Source: Vampirovibrionales bacterium (GTDB lineage Bacteria; Cyanobacteriota; Vampirovibrionia; Vampirovibrionales; JAGQHJ01). From it: a stretch of DNA of 5,141 bases. Made by a program: the position numbers and the translations under genes. Location: NCBI GenBank assembly GCA_025451145.1, contig JANWKX010000030.1, positions 1 to 5,141 of the forward strand, in the 5' to 3' direction. Under the pieces are notes generated by a model. The model searched no databases and was not told where the DNA came from. It was given only the letters and a program-made list of their open reading frames with translations. Below are positions 1-5,098 of this stretch, one piece after another (position 1 is the first letter of the stretch; each line of letters begins with the position of its first letter).

Positions 1-645
1 CTGATCCCGGAATGGGTAAAATTGCAAACCGACTACCGAAGCCTACTAAAACTGGTCAATACCATCGATGGATCGCCCCAATTTGTGGCGTCTGTTGAAT
101 CCCAAGAGGCGATTTCTCAGGCCCTCCAGACCCTTCACGCTCAACTCCAAGATCCGGAAGTCCATCGCGCTTTTCTCGCACAGTTGGGAAATAGCTTTAG
201 ACCTCAATCGAAAATTGCTCAGGATATTCAAACCGTTATGGAGTTTCTGTTCCATGGCAACGGCACGTTGTTTCAGGCGGACTTCCAGCAAGAGGTCCAA
301 CAGGCGGTTCAACTCATTGCCAGGCGTAATCAACAAATTGATTTTGCGGGACGCACAGCGGATGGCAAGTTATACATCATTACCGCCAGCACGGATCACG
401 CCAATAGTGGATCGAACATTTATTACGGTGATCCCGGCCAGCTTCGGAAGTTGACGATTAAAGACTGGCTCAGGGCCAGAGATGGTTCGTTTGAAAATAT
501 CCAGACCGAAGAAGGCATTCACTTTGAAATCCATCGGGGCGGTCTGTTTGATCGTGACGATAAATCACAATGGAGCGCATCGGTGAATGATGTTCCCGTG
601 GCCGCCGAATTTCCAACCGACGAACTCACTTCTCAGGACGGATAG
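1..645 (+). CDS. Unrecognised protein, 3' portion only (5' end outside window)
   Basis: The frame is open from the first base to the TAG at 643-645, giving 214 codons, and reads LIPEWVKLQTDY at the window edge. A TTG at 22-24 could be read as a start but has no ribosome binding site, so I treat the gene as truncated by the window edge. I do not recognise the family. The first ~110 visible residues are Gln/Leu-rich and predicted helical (for example EFLFHGNGTLFQADFQQEV). The rest alternates short beta-type stretches and turns (IDFAGRTADGKLYIITAS, GIHFEIHRGG). No catalytic motif, signal peptide or membrane segment is visible. The last 21 codons (NDVPVAAEFPTDELTSQDG) recur in diverged form at 1925-1990, so the gene has or had a paralogue. 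It converges with the nucleotidyltransferase gene across a 46-base gap with no obvious terminator hairpin. Hand-counted lines average about 50% GC. The coding call is firm; the function is unknown. Confidence 0.8.
   Translation: MIPEWVKLQTDYRSLLKLVNTIDGSPQFVASVESQEAISQALQTLHAQLQDPEVHRAFLAQLGNSFRPQSKIAQDIQTVMEFLFHGNGTLFQADFQQEVQQAVQLIARRNQQIDFAGRTADGKLYIITASTDHANSGSNIYYGDPGQLRKLTIKDWLRARDGSFENIQTEEGIHFEIHRGGLFDRDDKSQWSASVNDVPVAAEFPTDELTSQDG
580..645 (+). repeat. Direct repeat, copy 1 (3' end of first gene; copy 2 at 1925-1990)
   Basis: Aligned without gaps, bases 580-645 and 1925-1990 agree at 52 of 66 positions by hand count, and at 47 of 54 in the core from 586 to 639. An uninterrupted 21-base identity runs from 591 to 611 (copy 2: 1936-1956). 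Both copies end exactly at a stop codon and lie in the same orientation. They enclose the AT-rich nucleotidyltransferase gene and its decayed upstream frame. Confidence 0.8.
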
Positions 646-691
646 TTTATCAGTTTATTTGGCTCTGCAATTCCCAGTCTCTGGTTACATC

Positions 692-1765
692 TCATTGAGA
701 AAGTATAGGGGCGAAATCAATACGAGCGCCTTCAAAGGCGTGACTATCCATATAGAAAGGAAAAATATGTTGATGGGTTGTATCCCACTCCAAAATTCTC
801 TTTGAAACTAAAGACCTGATAACCTCTTGGTAATGATGGCGTGATGCTCCATTGCTGAATTGATCCATAATGGATGGATCTGCGATTGCATCAAAGAGCC
901 TGATGATTAAAAATTGTTCATCCAGCGATAAGTTAGGAAAGCTATCAGTTAAGTATTCACGAAAAGCAAATTTAGGCCTGCTTTCACAAGAAGTTGCAAG
1001 TTTTAAATCGGCATCTCGATAGATGAAACAGTTTTGATAGATATCGGAGTGCTTTATCCAGTCTTCTGACCGCGTTCGATGATCAACGAGGGTTCTGGCA
1101 TCCCTCAGATATTCAATCAGTTTGATAATTTCTCCACGCCTGTGGAAGGCCTCATCAGATTGGGCTCCGGAATTATAATATTCCTTCATTGTCTGGCCTC
1201 TTGTTGCATTAACCTCACTCTCCAAATAGCAATGGATTGAGTTATGAGGATCATCAACTCTCATAAGTTGCGGATTGATTAGCGAAGAGGCTTTCTTTAA
1301 AAACCGTTGCTTATCTTCTTCATTCCCACGAATAAGTAGCAGCCATTCATCCAAATCTGATCCGGGTAAGGCCCGGTGTTTGGCAACGGAGCTATGAATC
1401 ACATACCCAGACCAGATAACGGGTACACCTGTATCTCGAGAGGCTTGTAAAATAACATCTCTGGCATGCTGTTCAATTTTTTGTGAAATCAATGCTAAAT
1501 TGGGGAAGCCTGTTTCTTTCTGATATTTTTGGATGTACATCCTTTTAGCCCAAGGCGAGATATTTTCGGAATCAATCGAACCCATTAATAATCCGCCTAG
1601 CCATTGCGTAATGGCGTTCCCAGAACCAAATTTAACTGGGTTCGAGTGGGATGGGATTGGCGTAGTGAAATGACTTCCGTAAGCGAATTGCCGTTTGGGT
1701 AAAGCCAAGCTCACCCGAGGTTGAAGTTGAGGTATTGGAGTAACAATAATCCTTTGAAACGACAT
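692..1765 (-). CDS. Nucleotidyltransferase-like (pol beta superfamily) protein, 357 aa
   Basis: Residues 125-139 read SSVAKHRALPGSDLD, followed by the hydrophobic strand WLLLI. This matches the pol beta-type nucleotidyltransferase signature (GSxAxG...xSDxD) in both residues and spacing, with D137 and D139 as likely metal-binding acids. The first Gly of the usual GS pair is Ser here. The third acid is not clear; E182 or E184 in the strand SIHCYLESEV are candidates. A helix (about 90-111) precedes the motif, as is usual in the fold. The first ~60 residues are Pro/Ser-rich and probably flexible, and residues 205-357 are mostly helical without a domain I recognise. The substrate cannot be told: antitoxin-type, antibiotic-modifying and RNA-modifying members share this core. 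The start is ATG, with AGGA (plus-strand 1776-1779) ten bases upstream. A decayed frame ends four bases before the start. Sampled lines average about 38% GC against ~50% for genes on either side, suggesting transfer. Confidence 0.75.
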   Translation of the reverse strand: MSFQRIIVTPIPQLQPRVSLALPKRQFAYGSHFTTPIPSHSNPVKFGSGNAITQWLGGLLMGSIDSENISPWAKRMYIQKYQKETGFPNLALISQKIEQHARDVILQASRDTGVPVIWSGYVIHSSVAKHRALPGSDLDEWLLLIRGNEEDKQRFLKKASSLINPQLMRVDDPHNSIHCYLESEVNATRGQTMKEYYNSGAQSDEAFHRRGEIIKLIEYLRDARTLVDHRTRSEDWIKHSDIYQNCFIYRDADLKLATSCESRPKFAFREYLTDSFPNLSLDEQFLIIRLFDAIADPSIMDQFSNGASRHHYQEVIRSLVSKRILEWDTTHQHIFPFYMDSHAFEGARIDFAPILSQ

Positions 1766-1769
1766 TTGT

Positions 1770-1910
1770 TTAAAATCCTAAAATCTCGTTTAAATCATCC
1801 ATAGCTTCTGATGTTAATGTTTCTCAAGAGGCGCGATTGCCAAGATTACCCTATTTTTTACATTGCTTTACATCTAGGTTGGTAAATGGGGGGCCAAGCA
1901 ATGATTGCAT
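1770..1910 (-). pseudogene. Decayed small reading frame upstream of the nucleotidyltransferase
   Basis: Read on the minus strand from ATG (1908-1910), one frame gives MQSLLGPPFTNLDVKQCKK, a TAG (1851-1853), GNLGNRAS, a TGA (1824-1826), then ETLTSEAMDDLNEILGF and a TAA (1770-1772). All three stretches share one frame and have protein-like composition, especially the acidic amphipathic last part, which looks like a genuine C-terminus. The TAA lies four bases before the nucleotidyltransferase ATG, and that gene's AGGA site sits inside this frame, the usual arrangement of two genes in an operon. I infer a former partner gene, now interrupted by two stops or reduced to its 3' end. No Shine-Dalgarno precedes 1910. 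I recognise no family. A chance open stretch cannot be excluded. Confidence 0.35.
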
Positions 1911-1990
1911 CCGGTTTGATTATCTCGTTCAATGGTGTTCCCGTGGCCGCCGAATTCCCCACCGATGAACTTACTCCCCAGAATAAATAA
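1886..1990 (+). pseudogene. Remnant of a paralogue of the first gene (C-terminal end only)
   Basis: The frame from ATG 1886 to TAA 1988-1990 encodes 34 residues ending NGVPVAAEFPTDELTPQNK. This matches the C-terminus of the first gene (NDVPVAAEFPTDELTSQDG) with the stop codon at the same place. Homology runs only from about 1925; residues before it are unrelated, so most of the paralogue is absent. Several differences in the matching part are synonymous third-position changes (TTT/TTC, CCA/CCC, GAC/GAT, CTC/CTT), which suggests that both ends were under protein-level selection after they diverged. A short run of G (1888-1893) precedes ATG 1901, so translation as a tiny peptide is conceivable, but a truncated remnant is more likely. 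Confidence 0.6.
1925..1990 (+). repeat. Direct repeat, copy 2 (diverged copy of bases 580-645)
   Basis: This is the distal copy of the repeated 3' gene end, 1345 bases downstream of copy 1 and in the same orientation. Similarity stops abruptly on its left side near 1925 and ends at the TAA (1988-1990) on its right. That leaves a sharp junction with the unrelated minus-strand remnant ending at 1910. Confidence 0.75.
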
Positions 1991-2017
1991 GGGAGACTGC
2001 TGAATAAGTCGATTTAA

Positions 2018-2122
2018 AAGACTGCCTATTTTTCTGAAGCAGAGATGGTTAAACGCCTTGTGAGTAAAGGATTGTAAAAAGAATAGCGGAATTGGGCAAG
2101 AGAATATCTTGAGGGGCTTTAA
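2018..2122 (+). pseudogene. Possible decayed coding remnant
   Basis: One plus-strand frame reads KTAYFSEAEMVKRLVSKGL, a TAA (2075-2077), KE, a TAG (2084-2086), then RNWAREYLEGL and a TAA (2120-2122). Another TAA (2015-2017) lies just before it. The composition, with charged amphipathic helices and a plausible C-terminus, resembles real protein more than random DNA, but two stops interrupt it and there is no start or ribosome binding site. I do not recognise the family. It may be the relic of a gene lost in the same rearrangement that left the duplicated gene end just upstream, or it may be chance. Confidence 0.25.
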
Positions 2123-2156
2123 TCGTAGTACATTACATCATGATTCGGTTAACGTT

Positions 2157-2161
2157 AAAGG
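2157..2161 (+). promoter_or_regulatory. Ribosome binding site deciding the start at 2170
   Basis: AAAGG lies eight bases before the ATG at 2170, whereas the earlier in-frame ATG at 2140 has no purine-rich site in range. It overlaps the end of a ten-base perfect palindrome, TTAACGTTAA (2149-2158), whose significance is unknown. Confidence 0.45.
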
Positions 2162-2169
2162 CTTTCTTT

Positions 2170-2637
2170 ATGCAAATTGCTTCTATCGCACAACATAAAG
2201 TCATTGATCCCAGATTCGGGAAACGTACCCCGGCTGAGCCTATGTATACTTATTCTTCAGTCAATATCGTCAGCAAAGATGGTCAAGTCCTGGCGGATGC
2301 GAAGCGAATTTTAGACGCCTGGAATAGTACCCATAAGTTATGGGTACAGTACACGGTCAATAGAGTTTTCAGTTGGTTTCTGGGGCTTGGAGAAAGAACC
2401 AAGCGTGAAACCAGAACGTTTAAGGTGGAAAAAGTCGTTGAGGCAGCTGTACCAGGTACTAAGGTTTATGGCAGTGTCTCCAAGGGGCAATTTAGCGTAG
2501 ACAATGTCAAAGTTCCAACCGTGAATGTTTATTTCCAGGATGAATTTGGAGCTCAATATAGTTACAGAACGGCTGTTAATGAACGACAGAATGAGCTGAT
2601 TAATCGAGGACCCGTCTTGAAGACAATGCCTGCTTAG
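2170..2637 (+). CDS. Unrecognised small protein, 155 aa
   Basis: The chosen start is the second in-frame ATG, because of the AAAGG ahead of it; starting at 2140 would add MIRLTLKAFF. I do not recognise the family. From 2170 the protein starts MQIASIAQHKVIDPRFGKRTP. It appears to have a helix (KDGQVLADAKRILDAWNST), a basic aromatic stretch (WVQYTVNRVFSWFLGLGER), and then a beta-rich C-terminal half (TRTFKVEKVVEA, TKVYGSVSKGQFSV, PTVNVYFQDEFGAQYSYRTAV). It has no cysteines, signal peptide or convincing membrane helix, and is probably a soluble single-domain protein. It is transcribed away from the nucleotidyltransferase gene and converges with the metallo-beta-lactamase-fold gene across 35 bases without a clear terminator hairpin. 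Sampled lines are about 46% GC, between its neighbours. Coding is well supported by length and composition; no function is proposed. Confidence 0.65.
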   Translation: MQIASIAQHKVIDPRFGKRTPAEPMYTYSSVNIVSKDGQVLADAKRILDAWNSTHKLWVQYTVNRVFSWFLGLGERTKRETRTFKVEKVVEAAVPGTKVYGSVSKGQFSVDNVKVPTVNVYFQDEFGAQYSYRTAVNERQNELINRGPVLKTMPA

Positions 2638-2672
2638 TCAGTCCTTTAATCCTTAAGCGTTCTGGTCGATTC

Positions 2673-3431
2673 TTAATATTTCCGACTAACACTCAACTCG
2701 TTTTCGGGTAAGCGGTTCGTATATTGGGTCACTTGCCGCTTATTTTCAGCTTCAAGGGCCAAAAGAAACTCCAGGGACAAGGTTAAAGGTAATGCTGCCC
2801 CATGCATGACCGCCATGAGATCAATCTCCAGGTTGAGCAACTTGCGGATGCCTTGGCTCATCTGAGGTCCCCAAGGCATATAGACCAACTGCCTTTGAAG
2901 CTCAAGCATTTCCTGAAGGCTGGTTTCATCTGCCAGCAGTTGTTGCTTAAACCCACGCTGTGTCCCCAAGTCTGAGCTAAAGAGCGTTTTGGTATGGGAT
3001 TCATAAAACAGGCAGGCATCCCAGCCATGGGGGAAATGCGGCGTTTCAAGGAGCGTCAGCGAATGCTGACCCAGAGAGAGGCTCTGACCATCTTTTAAAA
3101 CCAGGGGTTCCCGGATGGCAAAATCCTTCAGTGATGTGGCACAGGTTCTGCCCACCACTGATTGTGATGACGGGGCGATGTTGAGCCATTGATTCAGGCT
3201 GCCGCATTCATCCGGTTCAACGTGAGAAAAGGCAATATATCGAAGTTTTTCAGGGCGAATCAGCGTTGAAACCTGATCTTTCAAGAGGTCAAAGGTTTTG
3301 GCGTGGCCTGTATGAATTAAGGTCGGCTGCTCATCCCGTATCAAAAAATGATTAAAGCTAATAAAGCCATTCTCGGCATAAAGACAGATCCGAAAGAGAT
3401 TGTCTTGCAGTTCATCAATATAAGCGTCCAT
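2673..3431 (-). CDS. Metallo-beta-lactamase-fold diiron protein (ODP/flavodiiron-like, no flavodoxin domain)
   Basis: At 252 residues this matches a stand-alone oxygen-binding diiron-type module. The N-terminal stretch FISFNHFLIRDEQPTLIHTG (23-42) is typical of the family. The metal ligands read H70-x-E72-x-D74 (FSHVEPDECGSLN), H135 (TPHFPHGWDA), D154 (LFSSDLG) and H210 (VMHGAAL), in the order and spacing of flavodiiron proteins. The position after D74, His in classical flavodiiron proteins, is Glu75; from memory an 'HxExDECG' form is normal in a subfamily annotated only as MBL-fold metallo-hydrolase. No flavodoxin or rubredoxin domain follows, so a separate electron donor would be needed if it reduces oxygen or nitric oxide. 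It is cytoplasmic, with no signal peptide. The ATG at 3429-3431 has no clear Shine-Dalgarno. It lies 45 bases after the larger gene on the same strand, so coupled expression is likely. Fold and metal site are firm; the reaction (O2 or NO reduction, O2 sensing, hydrolysis) is inference. Confidence 0.87.
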   Translation of the reverse strand: MDAYIDELQDNLFRICLYAENGFISFNHFLIRDEQPTLIHTGHAKTFDLLKDQVSTLIRPEKLRYIAFSHVEPDECGSLNQWLNIAPSSQSVVGRTCATSLKDFAIREPLVLKDGQSLSLGQHSLTLLETPHFPHGWDACLFYESHTKTLFSSDLGTQRGFKQQLLADETSLQEMLELQRQLVYMPWGPQMSQGIRKLLNLEIDLMAVMHGAALPLTLSLEFLLALEAENKRQVTQYTNRLPENELSVSRKY

Positions 3432-3463
3432 GGGTCTAGACTACAATAATTAAAGGAGCATGA

Positions 3464-3501
3464 CCAGTTATCAAAGTTATAAATTTACCCAGTTATCAAA
3501 G
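3464..3501. repeat. 13-base direct repeat spanning a gene stop
   Basis: CCAGTTATCAAAG occurs at 3464-3476 and 3489-3501, a period of 25 bases. The second copy encodes the Phe-Asp-Asn-Trp near the C-terminus of the large minus-strand gene; the first lies just past its stop codon (3477-3479). A local tandem duplication at the gene end would produce this. Confidence 0.7.
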
Positions 3502-5054
3502 CCATCAGGGGCCTCATGTTTTTTGATCGCCTGCTCATACTCAGTATTAAATTTCCCTCGGATTTCCTCTGGAGTAGAGGTGTATTGAATATCCGGTTTT
3601 TCTAAAAAGTCCAGTAGATGGAGAATACAGACCCGGCTTTTGGTTTTGGTATTATCAAGGATACCCACTAACTGAGCGGGTGAATCATCGCCTTGACCTT
3701 CTATCAACGTATAATGAAATTCCCAATCACGCGGTGAGCCTTCCAAAACAAGCCTAAAGGGGCCTGAATTTATTAATTGAAACGAGCTGCCCTTCCCGGA
3801 AACGCAAATGGCATCCTTCGGATCAATCTCAGTCATAAATTGGGAGCGGTTGCCCTGCTGCCAGATAAAGGATCTGCCTGTCGAAGCCTGTGTATAGAAT
3901 CGACTGCCATCGCCTGACTGCTCAACTTGTCGTGGGCCAGTCGCACCGGTGACATAAAACAGACTGTTATTACCGGATTGCGCGACTTCGCCATGGCCTG
4001 TTCCACAATCCGCAACGCAGCGCATATTATTTTTATGCCAGTGGGTAATGCTATAGTCGCCCGGTCTACCCTGCTCATACTCAAGATCCGCTTCATCGGT
4101 TTGCTCATCAATTTTCTTGAGAGACGCTAAAGCCGAATCGGGATGAAACAATGGTGGTGTGTCTTTGGGTAAGGTAATGGGGGAAAAAGGTAAGCTGGAT
4201 TGATAGAGTAAGCTCCGATCCACAGATGCCCCAATTGAAGTTAAGAGCGAAACCGCATCCTGATCCGGGACATGCATCCAATGGTGATTACTCAATAGGC
4301 GCTTAACGTCATCCATCATTTGGGCTTTTGCCTCAGCCGGGTTTTCGATCTTGGCCGCTTTGGCATGCAGATTGGAAACTTCCTGGAAGAGAACTTCGTC
4401 ATACAGGAGCCAGGCCAATGGGGTGAGACAATAAGCGTTTGGTTTTTGTAAAGCCGGTGCCAGCAATCCAATACTGACCAAATCCTGAATCACATGAAGA
4501 AGATCGTTTTCTTGCTCTTTGGGAAAGACCTCGGCCAATTGCTCCAGAGACACATCCAGTTGTGAGAAATCAAAGCTTGGAGGCTTATCAATCACCCCTC
4601 GGATTTTACCCATCAGCCAGGAAGATTCTCCTTGATTTCTTGCTTGATAAGCCTTTAAGGCCGGAAAAAAGTTATGGTAAAAGTCTTCATAGGGCCCCCT
4701 TGTGGTGGCATAGAATCCTTTCAACAAAAGCAATGGACTTAAAGGCAATGCCAGGTGCTGGACACCCGCCTTTGATACACCATCGTTATAGGGTTTGAAC
4801 TGTAACTTCACCAGATTCAAAAGGGCTTCAGCAGCAAATGTCCTGGTTCGTTCCACACGAGCTTGTCCTTCCGCTTCAGTTGCTTGGGAGGCTGCAAAAT
4901 CATCCTCTAATTGCCGGGAGTGTTGTTCGGTTTCGACTGCGGATTTGGCTTGAATCAAAGCCAAATCTTCGTCGTCATTAAAGATAAATCGACGATCCCA
5001 ACCGGCAGGCGGATCAGCCGCAAAACGAAGCCTTGTTGTTGTAAGATAACCCAT
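3477..5054 (-). CDS. Unrecognised 525-aa protein with winged-helix-like segment and beta-solenoid repeats
   Basis: The start is ATG at 5052-5054, beginning MGYLTTTRLRFAADPP. AGAAGGA sits ten bases upstream, whereas a GTG at 5097-5099 and an ATG at 5085-5087 in the same frame have no good site. Residues 29-83 are charged and strongly helical, possibly coiled coil. Residues ~166-217 resemble a winged helix (LEQLAEVF, then VIQDLVSIGLL, then a short hairpin and YCLTPLAWLL). Residues 356-435 form four 20-residue units with pattern Q-x-G-x-x-S-x-F, followed in the first two by a Thr-Gly turn, suggesting a small beta-solenoid. The last ~90 residues are mixed, ending GFDNWVNL. There is no signal peptide or membrane helix, so it is probably cytoplasmic. 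I recognise no full-length family. The diiron-protein gene follows after 45 bases on the same strand, so the two may act together, but nothing in the sequence shows how. Sampled lines are about 52% GC. Confidence 0.8.
   Translation of the reverse strand: MGYLTTTRLRFAADPPAGWDRRFIFNDDEDLALIQAKSAVETEQHSRQLEDDFAASQATEAEGQARVERTRTFAAEALLNLVKLQFKPYNDGVSKAGVQHLALPLSPLLLLKGFYATTRGPYEDFYHNFFPALKAYQARNQGESSWLMGKIRGVIDKPPSFDFSQLDVSLEQLAEVFPKEQENDLLHVIQDLVSIGLLAPALQKPNAYCLTPLAWLLYDEVLFQEVSNLHAKAAKIENPAEAKAQMMDDVKRLLSNHHWMHVPDQDAVSLLTSIGASVDRSLLYQSSLPFSPITLPKDTPPLFHPDSALASLKKIDEQTDEADLEYEQGRPGDYSITHWHKNNMRCVADCGTGHGEVAQSGNNSLFYVTGATGPRQVEQSGDGSRFYTQASTGRSFIWQQGNRSQFMTEIDPKDAICVSGKGSSFQLINSGPFRLVLEGSPRDWEFHYTLIEGQGDDSPAQLVGILDNTKTKSRVCILHLLDFLEKPDIQYTSTPEEIRGKFNTEYEQAIKKHEAPDGFDNWVNL
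3750..3989 (-). repeat. Four tandem 20-residue protein repeats
   Basis: The four units start EVAQSGNNSLFYV, QVEQSGDGSRFYT, FIWQQGNRSQFMT and ICVSGKGSSFQLI. The invariant features are a Gly (residues 361, 381, 401 and 420 from the ATG start), then Ser three residues later and Phe five residues later. The last unit is offset by one residue. A shorter related stretch (RCVADCGTGHG) precedes them. Q-x-G-x-x-S-x-F resembles the curlin-type Q-x-G-x-x-N-x-A pattern and other right-handed beta-solenoids. At DNA level the units are diverged, so the repeat is old. Confidence 0.65.
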
Positions 5055-5064
5055 GAGCAAATCG

Positions 5065-5071
5065 TCCTTCT
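5065..5071 (-). promoter_or_regulatory. Ribosome binding site deciding the start at 5054
   Basis: On the minus strand AGAAGGA lies ten bases before the ATG at 5052-5054. It is the best Shine-Dalgarno match near any candidate start of the large gene, and is the reason for preferring this ATG over the upstream GTG. Confidence 0.55.
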
Positions 5072-5079
5072 GAATCGGG

Positions 5080-5098
5080 TGAATCATCGAATGATGCA
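5080..5098. promoter_or_regulatory. 19-base inverted repeat upstream of the large minus-strand gene
   Basis: TGAATCATCGAATGATGCA has eight-base arms with one mismatch around a three-base centre; the inner ATCAT/ATGAT pair is perfect. It lies 25 bases upstream of the preferred ATG and just above the Shine-Dalgarno site, where an operator or a short 5'-leader hairpin could act. If translation began at the GTG (5097-5099), it would be coding instead. No convincing promoter boxes were found in the 42 bases above it. Confidence 0.3.

Larger units (their letters stand above)
1766..2169. other. Intergenic region with three gene remnants and no intact gene
   Basis: This 404-base gap separates two divergent genes. 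No frame of convincing length is intact. It holds a minus-strand remnant abutting the nucleotidyltransferase start, a duplicated 3' gene end, and a plus-strand frame broken by stops, each described separately. An upstream ATG at 2140 would extend the following gene into the gap but has no ribosome binding site. I could not place promoters for either flanking gene with confidence: no close pair of -35 and -10 boxes at 16-18 base spacing stands out. Confidence 0.6.

Noticed and set aside
68..454. Plus-strand 128-codon open frame inside the first gene
   Set aside because: It is an alternative frame of the first gene, with Arg/Ser/Phe-rich shadow composition. The gene's own frame runs from the window edge and shares its C-terminal peptide with a paralogous remnant.
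646..691. Bidirectional terminator between the first two convergent genes
   Set aside because: I looked for a GC-rich hairpin followed by a T run and found none; the same is true of the 2638-2672 gap.
587..805. Plus-strand 72-codon open frame
   Set aside because: It overlaps the 3' ends of two better-supported genes, lacks a ribosome binding site, and its translation is not protein-like.
2075..2086. Stop-codon reassignment to explain stops inside protein-like stretches
   Set aside because: The stops are of all three types (TAA, TAG, TGA) and the same codons terminate the intact genes, so decay is the simpler reading.
2149..2158. Ten-base palindrome TTAACGTTAA as an operator
   Set aside because: It is short and AT-rich with no extension of symmetry beyond ten bases, so chance is a sufficient explanation.
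2858..3049. 63-codon minus-strand frame within the diiron-protein gene
   Set aside because: It is an alternative frame over the metal-ligand region of a gene with a clear family match.
3833..4130. Overlapping open frames on both strands inside the large gene
   Set aside because: They are shadows of the repeat-coding part; the 20-residue repeat pattern exists only in the 3477-5054 frame.
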